Below are positions 10,635 through 21,387 of a stretch of DNA of 64,000 nucleotides, in pieces. Location of the stretch: contig NBBA01000005.1 in assembly GCA_002794785.1 (NCBI GenBank), positions 620,001 through 684,000 of the forward strand. Reading direction: 5' to 3'. Numbering within the stretch: the stretch's first letter is position 1; every line of letters begins with the position of its first letter. The notes under the pieces are model-generated. The model was not told where the DNA came from and ran no database searches. It was given only the letters and a program-made list of their open reading frames with translations. The position numbers and the translations under genes are program-made. The DNA comes from Coniferiporia sulphurascens (Eukaryota; Basidiomycota; Agaricomycetes; Hymenochaetales; Hymenochaetaceae).

Positions 10635-12421
10635 ATGAGCTCCGCATCCTACGCAAACAGCATAAGACTCTTGTATGTGTCTGAATATCCCTGAGTGACA
10701 TTTCTCGATTTACATGCTTTTTCAGGACCATTTCGAAGCAATATGCATTCGCCAGCTCGGGTGAGCCCACCATGCGCATGCCTCGGGAGACTTCTTTATA
10801 ACCAAGCGTCCTTTCAGTACTCGCTCTCTATGAGTTCATAACTACGTTTGGAGAAGAGGTTGAAGGCATTTGGTGCCGCAAATTTACCTTTGCTACCGTG
10901 CTTTGGATTTTTGTGAGCCGTTAAACGTTCTCTTAGTGCATTCCCTAACATCATGTCAAGAATCGCTACACAGTGCAAATATCCCTATTTCCAATTATTA
11001 TCGGTATTGTTTATGTATTTGAAAAAACAAAAAATTGAGTTTAACAAAGGACAAGCCTTTTCCTTTTTTTTAGAATTTACAGACGAAGTGAGTCAACAAT
11101 AACAATCGGTCTGTTACTGGCTTAGGTCTTGAAATTTTTTAGCAGTGAGCGGACCCCCAGAGCCGAGACACTCAGTAATTGCCTTATTGACCGATGCAGA
11201 TGTATACGTTTTGTGAAGTTTCCGGCAATAATGCAAATAGTTCTCAATATTTCGTCTGGTATAACCTTTTCTCTTCGTACTGTTGCTCTTTATGGGCGGG
11301 CGTCGGTCAGTCCACATTTATCATCCATCATAGGTGAACGCTCACAACGATACAATGTTGCAGTGGACACTATGGGTGCTTATTCCCTCACTCCTGGCGG
11401 AGATCGCTGTAGAAAGCGTAAATACTTCGTTTATTTGCCGGAGTGTATGTCCCACTGAAACCATTAAAAGTGGGCAGTTGCAGGCGGTGTTCCAGCTATT
11501 CTTCCGAAGGGTAAGTTGAGACAGTGAACGAGTTCACGACGTTTCTTTGATGTTAGTTTGGTTAAGGTCAAGTCGGGTGTTTCCTATCGGAAAGACCAGA
11601 ACAGTAGGCAAACCACTTTTCTGCCAAATAAAGTCAGATAATCACACCTTGTTTACTCAGAGGAGAACGTGGGTTACTTCCGAAATATTTTATTTACCAA
11701 TTTTAAATCCGCAGCAACATACTATATAGGCTTCGCATTTTTCTGGATAGGGCAGCTTTATTTTCCAACCCTTATTTTTGTTATGACCATCGCCAGGGCT
11801 TTACACATGCGCAGGGTAAGTCATTTGAAAGATGGGCTACTCGAGATAATTTTCAGAGATGGTGAGAGTTATTTATCTTCGTGTACTAAGGAACACTTAA
11901 AGCTGATTTACTTCCTACCTAAAGGGATCCTTTACTTCTTGTATGCTCTATCTTTTACTTGATGCTACTATTCCCTGCCTTATATCACTTGAAGTATAAT
12001 TTTCCTCGCGAATTTTGCGAATGTCGTGAGCTTTGCTGTAAGTGCTAATTCGTGTGCCTCGTGCCCGATACTGTACAACCTGTATACTGATTGTCACCTT
12101 GAAGGTCCTCCCCGTGCGTCTGGTAATTTTCTCGGGGATATACGAACTTGACATGCATTGTAGGGGGAGGCCAAACCCATCAATGCGCCGTTCTCGAATG
12201 TCATCACGTCCTTGATGGCCTGCCGACTGACACTCAATCTGCGTGTTAGACTTATCTCGGACGTCGAGCAGAGCAACAAGCCGGATTTGTCCTTACACTT
12301 CGCAACGCCCGACCTCGATGCGTCCACCTCTGGGTCTCCACGACTCGGAAGACTGGCCGAAAGGAGGAGCCAGACGCTGTCAATTGAACCCAGCACATTC
12401 GGCACCCGTAGTTCTGTATAA
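10635..12421 (+). CDS. DUF6533 multi-pass membrane protein, copy A
   Basis: A gene of more than ten short exons. It starts MSSASYANSIRLL and continues TISKQYAFASS, then the DUF6533 core LALYEFITTFGEEVEGIW..FATVLWIF and NRYTVQISLFP, FFLEFTDE, FVKFPAIMQIVLNISSGI, LRTVALYGRAS, WTLWVLIPSLLAEIAVES, FFWIGQLYFPTLIFVMTIAR, a late helix IIFLANFANVL and the last exon NVITSLMACRLTLNLRV, ending at TRSSV. Hydrophobic segments alternate with short loops, as expected for a roughly seven-helix membrane protein. The biochemical role of the family is unknown. A TATA box lies 43 nt upstream. Intron ends look normal throughout, so the copy may be functional. The central exons and the region 11640-11720 are the least certain. 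Confidence 0.8.
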
Positions 12422-12765
12422 AAACTATGTTAATATATGTAATGATCTCATATATGGAGAGTGGGCGCAATTTCACCCCGCAAAAACTGTAGTATGTATT
12501 CAGTATAATTTATCAAGCTGGCTTGAAGGGTAGGAAGACGTTCTCCGAGTCACAGGGGCAGTCTGGCTGCATATGTCCACACTTCGCACTATCTCCGGGC
12601 ATGATACACACCACAGTCAACATTTCGCCCGGCATAACGTTCTCTCTTCGGATTTAGTTTTCAAGGGAAGGTATTGGGTTTATCCACAATACCTTTACTA
12701 TATATGTAACCAATTCTCACGATGGTGGAGTAGTACAGTGGACATTATTCCTCACCTCTTCATTT
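12422..12765 (+). pseudogene. Decayed DUF6533 fragment (A2), split by Copia1
   Basis: The sequence from 12573 resembles the exon that encodes FVKFP..SSGITLSLRTFALYGRAW in intact copies, followed by an exon start CAGTGGACATTATTCCTCAC. It is then interrupted by Copia1 and continues at 21388 (TTTCCTGTGGAAACTGCC), which matches the next part of that exon. The homologous fragment in unit B (26040-27222) is uninterrupted. Confidence 0.7.
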
Positions 12766-12815
12766 TGTTGAACTAAATATATTCTCAGCGCTCGGTGTAT
12801 CGAGCGTGAGGTGGG
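12766..12815 (-). repeat. Copia1 3' LTR remnant
   Basis: Starts TGTTGAACTAAATATATTC, like the outer end of the right LTR at 21125. Only 50 nt remain before an LTR1 copy begins. Compared with the right LTR it lacks one of two copies of a short inverted repeat (GCTCGGTGTATCGAGC). Confidence 0.8.
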
Positions 12816-13374
12816 TGTTACAATTTTCCTTTACTTTCCCTTATGCACTGACTCACTTCCTCTTCGTCATGATCAGTCAGCGCAACTCCCCCATTTCTCT
12901 CCCTTACTCATCCTTATTCGCCTTATGCCATAAGACGCCATGATGATGCCTTATTGCACCATCATGACGTGCTTTGCTTACTGATACGTTCACTTGTATT
13001 ACCAAGACCATTCCTTGGGTTTCCATGACCTTCCATAGCCATGTAAACGACCTAATACACGACCCAACAGTAGCAAACACATAGAGTAGCATATAAGCAT
13101 GTAACTTCAGTAGCACAAGCCCTAAGCTTGTGCTCTTTGTTCATACAAGCCCATTATCTGCTACCACCAGTCTACTGTGTGCCACTTGGCCATTAGTCGC
13201 TTCATCGTAACCTGACTCACCATAAGAAGCCTACCGCGTCCACATCACTGATCAGGAAGCCCCATCGACGATCACCCCCGACTTACGACATCTAGGAAGC
13301 CCCGTTGCCATACCATCAGTTCCGACGATCTGGAAGCCCCGACGTCGATCATTGAGTAACCGTTGAGCTTAACA
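12816..13374 (-). repeat. LTR1 copy 1, full length, reverse
   Basis: 559 nt from TGTTACAATTTTCC to GTTGAGCTTAACA, the reverse complement of the TGTTAAG..TTGTAACA consensus seen in other copies. No internal coding region is attached. Confidence 0.85.
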
Positions 13375-13541
13375 GTAAGCAAAGCACGTCATGATGGTGC
13401 AAGGAGGCATCATCATGGCATCTTATGGTGTAAGGCGAATAAGGATGAGTAAGGAAGAGAAATGGGGGAGTTGCACTGACTGATCATGACGAAGAGGAAG
13501 TGAGTCAGCGCAGTAAGGGAAAGTAAAGGAAAATTGTAACA
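13375..13541 (+). repeat. LTR1 copy 2, 3' tail only
   Basis: The last 167 nt of a forward LTR1, abutting copy 1 directly. It ends in TTGTAACA at 13541. The first about 390 nt are missing. Confidence 0.85.
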
Positions 13542-13603
13542 CCTATGATGCTTCTCCTTGTTTCCTAATTGGTTCTGCTGTGCGATGTGCTATACTTGGT
13601 TCC

Positions 13604-14164
13604 TGTTAAGCTCAACGGTTACGCGGTGATCGACATCGGGGCTTCCTGATCATCGGGGCTGATGGTACGGCAATGGGGCTTCCTAGATGTCATAATTCGA
13701 AGGTGATCGTCGATGGGGCTTCCTGATCGACGATGTGGACGCGAGGTACTTCTTAGCGGAGTCGGGTTATGATGAAGCGACTAATGGCCAAGTGGTGCAC
13801 AGTAGACGGGTGGTAGCAGATAATGGGCTTGTATGAACAAAGAGCACAAGCTTAGGGCTTGTGCTACTGCAGTTACATGCTTATATGCTACTCTAAGTGT
13901 TTGCTACTGTAGCGACTTGGTTAGGTATGTTTACCAGACTATGGAAGGTCATGGAAACGCAAGGAAGGCCTTGGTAATACAAGTACGGTGATCAGTAGGC
14001 AAAGCACATCATGATGGTGCAATAAGGCGTCATCATGGCGTAGTATGGTGCAAGGCGAATAAGGATGAGTAAGGCAGAGAAATGGGGGAGTTGCGCTGAC
14101 TGATGATGATGAAGAGGGAGTGAGTCAGCGCATTTACGAGGAAAAGTAAAGGGAAATTGTAACA
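13604..14164 (+). repeat. LTR1 copy 3, solo, target duplication GTTCC
   Basis: 561 nt, TGTTAAG to TTGTAACA, flanked by GTTCC at 13599-13603 and 14165-14169. The homologous unfilled site in fragment 2 of element X (near 19515, GGAGCCAAG) proves a clean insertion. Confidence 0.93.
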
Positions 14165-14240
14165 GTTCCCATCAATTGCATCTTCAATTGATCGCCATGC
14201 TTCCATCAGCTATTCTTAGCCAAATGCTTAGATATACTTA

Positions 14241-14956
14241 TGTGGCTCAGCAATTATGCTAGCCTTCTTAATCTTATCTTGTTGTGGCTTGTTATTTATT
14301 ACCGTAGACTAATCTTGAGTCATTTCCATTATTGCGTTGAAAGGGGTTCGTTCTGGTGTTCTATTGTCTACTGGCATAAAGAGCTCCTCAGGCCCTATAG
14401 CATTTATATTCGTTATCCTGCTATACCCTGGTGTAACTCTACATGATGGTTCATCGTTGAGCCATCGTATTATGATCTCCTTATCTATTGGTACTAACTC
14501 CTGTCTTTGGTTTGGTTCCTTTCAATCTACTGTTGTGTGTCCTTTGGCTATGAAGTTGGCTTTGTATGCGAATAGTTGTTCTTGTAGTTGTTTATTGATA
14601 GTATGTACTATTTGGTGTGCTGCTTCTGCATAATCGGTTGATGTAATAACCGCCCTTTGATAACATAATTCATTATGTGGCTGATTATAAATCTTAGTTC
14701 TTGTGTAAGCGCTGATTACATATCTATTCAATTGATATGAGAACATAGTCGCTCTATGTTCAATTATTACTTCTAGCCTTTCCGCCACTTGTTGTTCCCT
14801 TGTAGTATGATTGAATGTAATTTGACAGTTGTCATATCCTGCATTCTGTCCTACTGTTGCACATCCAATGTTAAATGCTTTCCATGCTACTTGATCTGCA
14901 TCTTTACAGTGTTGGCATAGATTCCTGGTATCGATTAAAGTTACGGGTCTTGCCAT
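14241..14956 (-). pseudogene. Gag-like protein of element X
   Basis: The minus-strand frame 14956-14522 encodes 144 residues (MARPVTLIDTRNLCQHCKDA..AKGHTTVD), stops at TGA, and continues in the same frame with KEPNQRQELVPIDKEII..EMEMTQD-like sequence to about 14300. The TGA would be TGG if undamaged. The chain is hydrophilic with a CxxC pair (LCQHCKDA) but no full zinc knuckle. I do not recognise the family. It is called gag-like only from its position in a repetitive element. No protease, integrase or reverse transcriptase is attached. Confidence 0.45.
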
Positions 14957-14998
14957 GTCGATCTTGCTAATCCGTCGATCCGGTGATCACGATTTTCA

Positions 14999-17900
14999 TC
15001 AATTTACTAACACAGCAGACGATAGTGATACGGTCTGCTGTTTCTTCGATTGCCAAGTTATCACGCCCTTCCCCAAGAAAAATGCGTAGCTGGTGATCGA
15101 CCGCTGATCTTCGCTTGTGCCCCAATCTGCGTCAGCATACCCCTTAACTGAAATATTGTTTCCTTCACTGCCGAGTACCAAACCATAATCTTTAGTACCC
15201 GCCAAATAATGTAGTACATGTTTGGCAGTGGTCCAGTGAGCCTGACCAGGGTTTGCTGAAAACTGGCTAAGAGCCATTGCTGTGTGAGCCAGATCGGGAC
15301 GCGACCAAATTACCAAGTAGAGAATACAGCCTACAAGCGCACTGTATGGTATGCGCTTCATTTCAGCCTTTTCCTCCTCGGTGGTGGGGCAATCCTTATG
15401 AGACAGGATAGTCCCATGCACAAGCGGTGTCGCTACCGCAACGGCATCTGTGAATTGGAAGCGCTTGAGAATAGTCTTGATAAATGCGCATTGATCCAAT
15501 GTCACAGTGTGTGCCTTGGTGTCCCAAGTGAAACGAACACCTAGCATGAAATTAAGCGGGCCTAGGTGTATAAGTTCGATCTCCTTGCCACTCATGTCGT
15601 TAATTAAGTGGGCGACCTGATCGTCATTATTTATGAATAACGCAAGATCGTCGACATGGAGCCCTAGAATGGATTTACCGCGCTTGTCAAAACGGTAATA
15701 GACACAGGGATCGCTTCGAAGTCGAACGAAGCCTACAGCTTTAAGGTCACCATCAAACATTTTATTCCAGATGCATCCAGATTGTTTTAAACCGTAGATA
15801 GACCTTAGTAGTTTTAGGATGTACTCCTCCTTTCCCTTTACGATAAACCCGGGAGGTTGCTTCATATACAAATCCTCCTCCAACTTTCCATTGAGGAAAG
15901 CAGCCTTGACATCGAGCTGGTGAGGATGAAGACCTAACTTTGCAGCGAGGGATGCTAGAAGTTTGAAAACTGATGTGCGTGCAACTAGTGCATGAACAGC
16001 AGTATAGTCAATCATATATTTTTGCATAAATCCCTGAGCCACTAGTCATGCCTTATGCTTCGTAACTTCACCATCCGCTCCCAGCTTGAGTTTAAAAACC
16101 CATTTGCACCCAATCGCTTTTCGGCCTGGCGGTAGCTTAACGAGGTGAAATACTTTTAGCTTAGTGAGGGTGGCCCACTTGTCTTGCATTGCAGATCTCC
16201 AGCTAGCTGTGGCTTCACCGCTTATGGCATCTCGGTAGTCGATCGGTTCGGCACCGATTGCCACATGTGCAAATATAAAATTGACGGTTTCCCCTTTGTC
16301 TATGTCGTTGCCATTGTCCACTGGAGTGGGTTGTGCAACTTGATTCTCCTGCAGTCGTTCAGTTTCCCGCTGCTCTTGCGCTTCCTCTTCATCTCTGGGA
16401 TCGACACTGCATAGGATTTCATCTTTGGTAAGTGGGCGCCTATGCCTATGACGATCTGAGGTATGTGTTGCTTGTACACCATCCCACCTCTTATGATTAC
16501 GGGTTCGTTTAGTGGTAGTAGTTGGTCGATTTATGGAGCCAGCGGTTCCATGGGGGGTCTCACCATCGGTGATACTGATGGTGTCAGATTCCGTTGAGTT
16601 GGAAGTGGCGTCTTCGCCATCACTCTCCCCCTCAACGAGATGGGATTTGTCGTTTGTTATGCGGTCATCATCAACCTTTTCAGATGTTTCGTTTTCATCA
16701 AGAAAACTGACGTTGTGTGAGGTGTTTGAGGTCTTCGAGGCAGGGTCATAGTAATGAAAACCCTTAGTAGTGTTGTCAAAACCGGTGAACCTCATGCGCT
16801 TTCCACATGGGTCCAACTTGGTTTTACGGTTGGCCTCGGGTATATGCACAAACATCTCCGTCCAAAAAGGACGGAGATTTGAGATGTTAGGTTTACGTGA
16901 ATGGAGCGCTTCCCATGGCATCTTGTCCTTCAAACGCAAAGTAGGCGAGATGTTTTGTAGGTAGTTCGCGTGTGTGTAGATATCCGGCCACATATAGCCC
17001 GGTATCCCGGCATGATCAGCGCAAATAGACCATACCTTATCGGCTAGAGTTCGATTTAGTCGTTCAGCATCACCATTAGACGAAGGTGTATGCAGGGTGG
17101 TGGTCTCATGTTTGATTCCAGCTTTTGCGAAGAAGTCAGTGAGCTTATTGTTGACAAATTCACCACCATTGTCGGAATGGATGACTTTGATCTTTTTGTT
17201 GAGCTCTAGTTCGATAGCCAGCTTAAAATGTTCAAACACAGCGTAGGCGGCTGATTTCTTTTTTAGAAAATATAGCCACAAGAAACTGGTAGCATCGTCT
17301 AAAAGGACTTGCATATACCGGTAACCTTTGTGGGCCATAGGTAATGGTCCAGCTAGATCGGTGTGAATCAGATCCAGTGCCGACTTGGCACATGAATCTG
17401 AGGTCGGAAATGGAGACTTCATCATTTTTCCCTGTAGGCAACTGGCGCATTTTCCAGGGGTTTCATAGTCGATTGTAGTGTCTATATCCATTCCCGTAAC
17501 CATCCCTTTCCGTACTAGCTTTTTAAGATTGTCAAACCCGAGGTGGCCAAACCTGAGGTGCCAAGTCTTAAGGTCCCACTGGTTACTTGCCGCATTTACG
17601 AACTCGCTTTGGCTAGCAACCTTGTCTAAAATGAACTGTCCGCTGATCCTGGGTGCTTTAGCAATTAGCTTCTCCTGCTGATAGAGCTCGAATGTGTCCG
17701 CTTTGCCTCGAAGGTCAATGCCGGACTTCATGAGTTTCGAAGCCGAGAGGATATTGCAGTTTGCCCCTGGTACGTAAAGGACGTTCACCACATTAAGCAT
17801 GAACTTCTCTGCCTGTGGCTTCAAGGTAAGCGAAATTCGTCCTTTGCCGATCACAGAGATTAACATGTTTTTGCCAAAACCTCTAACTGGTATTGGCGTC

Positions 17901-18290
17901 ACAGGCTTATAGTCACATAGGAGTGATTTATCCCCGCATATATGCGCTGAAGCGCCACTATCGAGGATCCATTCTCCATGCGCTCATGTAGCTGATGCAA
18001 TTGTAGTGGCAGAAACGCTCCTGGGTAGATCTGGGCTAGCGATGGGTGAATGTGTTTGAGTGCTATTGTGGTTGCTAGTGATGCTCGCTTCCTGATCAAA
18101 TTCGATGTCGATCAGGGCAGCTGCGGCTTCAACGTCTGAGTCGGCATCCTCGTCAGGATCACTCGTAACAGCCGCATATGCACACTTTTCCTTCCCCTTT
18201 CCTTTTCGCTTAGACAGATTTGTGGGCCCTGCACCAAATTGATTTGCTTTGGGTCCCTTCCCTTCACGTCCGCCCCCTTTCGCCCAGCAG
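14999..18290 (-). pseudogene. Copia1 pol: protease, integrase, reverse transcriptase, RNase H
   Basis: Reading down the minus strand: the end of a zinc knuckle (CWAKGGG, 18290), an acidic linker, the aspartic protease motif WILDSGASAHICG (near 17970), the GAG-pre-integrase finger (WHLRFGHL..CASCLQGK), the integrase core (IHTDLAGPLP, HSDNGGEF, GDAERLN), reverse transcriptase (CKWVFKLK, DVKAAFLNG, LHVDDLAL) and RNase H (YADADWGTSEDQ, WQSKKQQTVSLSSA). A TGA at 16046-16048 interrupts the frame where KARLVAQG is conserved, implying a former CGA. A TGA-containing segment also lies near 17985. The frame is cut at 14999 by element X, so the element cannot encode a complete polyprotein. Confidence 0.9.
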
Positions 18291-18848
18291 TGTTAAGCTC
18301 AATGGTTACACAGTGATCGACATTGGGGCTTCCTGATCATCGAGACTAATGGTACAGCAATGGGGCTTCCTAGATGTCATAAGTCAAGGATGATCGTTGG
18401 TGGGGCTTCCTGATCGACAATGTGGATGTGGTAGGCTTCTTAGTGGAGTCGGGTTACAACAAAGCGACTGGTGACTCAGTAGGCACACAGTAGACTGGTG
18501 GTAGCAGATAATGGGCTTGTATGAACAAAGAGCACAAGCTTAGGGCTTGTGCTACTGAAGTTACATGCTTATATGCTACTCTATGTGTTTGTTACTGTAG
18601 CGACTTGGTTAGGTGTGTTTACCAGACTAAGGAAGGTCATGGAAACTCAAGGAAGTCCTTGGTAATACAAGTGCGGTGATCAGTAAGCAAAGCATGTCAT
18701 GATGGTGCAATAAGGCGTCATCATGGCGTCTTATGGTGCAAGGTGAATAAGGATGAGTAAGGCAGAGAAATGGGGGAGTTGCGCTGACTGATGATGACGA
18801 ATAGGAAGTGAGTCAGCGCATAAGGGAAAGTAAAGGAAAATTGTAACA
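18291..18848 (+). repeat. LTR1 copy 4, full length
   Basis: 558 nt, TGTTAAG to TTGTAACA. The left flank is Copia1 pol (CCCAGCAG) and the right flank is a truncated reverse LTR1, with no matching target duplication. Confidence 0.85.
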
Positions 18849-19216
18849 GTCTTCCTTGAGTTTCCATGACCTTCCATAAGTCTGGTAAACACACCTAACC
18901 AAGTTGCTACAGTAGCAAACACATAGAGTAGCATATAAGCATGTAACTTCAGTAGCACAAGCCCTAAGCTTGTGCTCTTTGTTCATACAAGCCCATTATC
19001 TGCTACCACCAGTCTATTGTGTGCCAGTGTGCCACTAGTCGCTTTGTCATAATCCGACCACTCTCAGAAGCCTACCGCGTCCACATCGCCGATCAGGAAG
19101 CCCCATCGACGATCATCTTCGACTTACGACATCTAGGAAGCCCCGTTGCCGTAACCACCAGTACCGACGATCAGGAAGCCCCGATGTCGATCACCGCGTA
19201 ACCGTTGAGCTTAACA
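18849..19216 (-). repeat. LTR1 copy 5, 5' head only, reverse
   Basis: 368 nt of reverse LTR1, from an internal point to the TTAACA end at 19216. It lacks the portion that copy 2 retains. Confidence 0.8.
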
Positions 19217-20588
19217 ACAATGGTTCAATGATGAACCATCATATAGAGTCACACCCGGGTATAGCAGGATAACAAATATAAACACTATAGGGCCTGAAGA
19301 GCTCTTTATGCCAGTAGATGATAGAACACCAGAATGAACCCCTTTCAACACAGAAATGGAAATGACTCAATATTAGTCTATGGTAATAAGTAACAAGCCA
19401 CAACAAGATAAGATTAAGAAGGCTAGCATAATCACTGAGCCACACAAGTATATCTAAGTGTTTGGCTAAGAATAGCCAATGGGAGCATGGCGATCAATCA
19501 GAAGACACAATTGATGGGAGCCAAGTATAGCGCATCGTACAGTAGAACCAATTAGGAAATAAGGAGAAGCATCATAGGTATAGGAATATCCGAGAATGGT
19601 TATCTTAGGTATTATACTGTATGACTCAATGGAAACTCAAGGAAGGTTCTGGCATAAGATAAAGATAGCACAGTAGGCTGTAGAACGTACCGGAATATGT
19701 AACTGACTCATAAGAAAGCTAAGAATAGTAAATAGCATGTACAGGATTGTACCGGAACATTCTTATGACTTATAAAGCAAGAGTAGTATGTTGTAGTATC
19801 TACCGGAACATAGTAAATAGACAACAACATGTAGGGTATAAAAGCCCAATGTAAAATTGCGGTAAAAAGCAGTTTAATTCATCTCTTGTCTCTTACCACC
19901 ATCATCAGCTCTAACACTCTAGCAAGTGGAGGGTAACAAGCCTACCCTAAACTAACTAGTATTACTTGTGTGAATCTGTTATCACTTGCTTCAACCCCTT
20001 TAGTCAGGGAGTGAATCTGTTAAGCTCAACGGTTACGCGGTGATCGACGTCGGGGCTTCCTGATCGTCGGAACTGATGGTATGGCAACGGGGCTTCCTAG
20101 ATGTCGTAAGTTGAGGAGGGATCATCGGTGGTGCTTCCTGATCGACGGTGTGGACGCAGTGGGCTTCTATAGCGAGTTGGGTTATGACGAAGCGGGTACT
20201 GGGCCAAGAGGCACTCGGTAGACTGGTGGTAGCAGATAATGGGCTTGTATGAACAAAGAGCACAAGCTTAGGGCTTGTGCTACTGAAGTTACATGCTTAT
20301 ATACTACTCTATATGTTTGTTACTGTAGCGACTTGGTTAGGTATGTTTACCAGACTATGGAGGGTCATGGAAACGCAAGGAAGGCCTTGGTAATACAAGT
20401 ACGGTGATCAGTAAGCAAAGCACGTCATGATGGTGCAATAAGGCATCATCATGGCGTCTTATGGTGCAAGGCGAATAAGGATGAGTAAGACAGAGAAATG
20501 GGGGAGTTGCGCTGACTGATGATGATGAAGAGGAAGTGAGTCAGCGCAGTAGGGGAAAGTAAAGGGAAAATTGTAACAGAATCTAACA
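19217..20588 (+). mobile_element. Element X, fragment 2 with probable LTR
   Basis: The start encodes the C-terminal end of the X gag-like protein (WFNDEPSYRVTPGYSRITN..). A TGA at 19335-19337 replaces the CGA present in fragment 1 (14347-14349, minus strand). Downstream is a probable LTR or 3' region with a TATA-like GGGTATAAAAGCCC at about 19838 and short repeats of TACCGGAA. It ends GAATCTAACA, interrupted by LTR1 copy 6. Copia1 gag resumes at 20589. Confidence 0.6.
20018..20578 (+). repeat. LTR1 copy 6, solo, target duplication GAATC
   Basis: 561 nt, TGTTAAG to TTGTAACA, flanked by GAATC at 20013-20017 and 20579-20583. Confidence 0.93.
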
Positions 20589-21047
20589 GTCATCCCATTT
20601 GTGGGTAAACAATGATTGAATTGCATATGCAGGCCCCATGGCAGCATCACGTGCAAAGTGATGTTCGATCCTTTTCCACATCTCTCCAGCAGTCTCAGCC
20701 CCTTCAATTAAGTGTACATGGGTGCCTTTGATTCGCTCGAGAAGGAGTCCCATTGCCTGATTATCCTTCTGCTTCCATATTGCCTCAGCATCCTTCTCGG
20801 TGGTTGTCGGCTTGGCGGCATTTGTGTAAGTCGGCTTTACTTCATCCCCAACGGCAACTTCATAAACGCAATGTTCACGAAGTGCCTGTGAGAGTTTGAT
20901 GTTCCATATGCTGTAATTCGTGTCCATCAAGAACTCGACTTTGTAATTCATGGGCTTAAAATTAGCCACATTGTACATAGCTGATTGCATTGCCGATGTA
21001 ACCGGTGGGGGTGTCTGTGTCCCCTTGGCATCACTGCTGCTAGACAT
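20583..21047 (-). pseudogene. Copia1 gag, N-terminal part
   Basis: Starts MSSSSDAKGTQTPPPV at 21047. It contains the Copia gag (UBN2-type) pattern: LMDTNYSIWNIKLSQAL, AEAIWKQKDNQAMGLLLERI and EMWKRIEHHF. The genuine frame ends at WDD (20589) where element X begins; the last two residues before the stop derive from X. The rest of gag up to the zinc knuckle is missing. Confidence 0.85.
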
Positions 21048-21111
21048 GGTGCGATTTCAAATGGATCGGGGTGGATTATTCTCAGATGTGGTATGCTGAT
21101 CAAGACCATTC

Positions 21112-21124
21112 AAGGCTCATAACC
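21112..21124 (-). promoter_or_regulatory. Copia1 primer-binding site
   Basis: On the minus strand GGTTATGAGCCTT immediately follows the 5' LTR. It is complementary to the anticodon stem-loop of initiator tRNA-Met (GGCUCAUAACC) and identical to the Copia2 site at 45301-45313. Confidence 0.75.
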
Positions 21125-21387
21125 TGTTGAACTAAATATATTCTCAGCACTCGGTGTATCGAGCATTAGGTAAAGAAGACAAAATACCTAAATATATTCT
21201 AGGTAATAGATAAGTAAAGTGAAATGAAATGAAACACTGGACAACTCACCTCAGCGCTCGGTGTATCGAGCGTGAGGTGGGTGTATGCACGTGAATGAGA
21301 ATAAACATGCATATCGGAGTGTGAAATGTATTACTAAAAAGAAATGAAATAAGTCCGGGTTGAACCGGAGCTTGCCGTATTCCAACA
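21125..21387 (-). repeat. Copia1 5' LTR
   Basis: 263 nt with TG/CA ends (TGTTGAAC..TTCCAACA on the plus strand). Two copies of the inverted repeat CTCGGTGTATCGAG lie inside, about 100 nt apart. Confidence 0.9.

Larger units (their letters stand above)
9121..12765. repeat. Segmental duplication, unit A
   Basis: Homologous to the sequence starting at 21426. Both begin with the same 14 nt (TCGCTAGTTAAATA) and continue with near-identical text, for example GCTGGGGAATCCTCGAAC. The unit contains a decayed DUF6533 fragment, a full DUF6533 gene and a second decayed fragment. Its right end is split by Copia1 at 12765; the last about 33 nt of the unit lie at 21393-21425. Confidence 0.85.
13542..15005 (-). 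mobile_element. Element X, fragment 1 (unidentified, gag-bearing)
   Basis: Homologous to 19217-19585 in inverse orientation, which shows that a common element has been copied. It begins at its coding 5' end near 15005 (minus strand TGTTAGTAAATTGATG), interrupting the RNase H of Copia1 just after LSSA. It carries a gag-like frame and is cut off at 13542 by LTR1. An LTR1 copy (13604-14164) is inserted in it with target duplication GTTCC. Confidence 0.65.
12766..21387 (-). mobile_element. Copia1, Ty1/Copia LTR retrotransposon with nested insertions
   Basis: The element is flanked by a 5-bp target duplication CATTT (12761-12765 and 21388-21392). The uninterrupted homologous site in unit B near 26202 confirms the insertion point. 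The right (5') LTR is 21125-21387; only the outer 50 nt of the left (3') LTR remain (12766-12815). The coding strand is minus: gag 20583-21047, then protease, integrase, reverse transcriptase and RNase H from 18290 down to 14999. LTR1 copies and X fragments sit inside it and account for the inflated length. Part of gag after WDD and the C-terminal end of RNase H are lost. Confidence 0.9.

Noticed and set aside
12904..13116. A 70-codon open frame conserved in most LTR1 copies (MLLKLHAYMLLYVFATV)
   Set aside because: It lies entirely inside an LTR, on the strand opposite to the element, and is conserved only because the copies are similar. No family is recognised.
13375..19216. An inversion between the complementary LTR1 halves (copies 2 and 5)
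   Set aside because: Inverting the segment would rejoin an almost complete LTR1, but it would also turn Copia1 pol against its gag, which are now on the same strand. Independent events are more likely.
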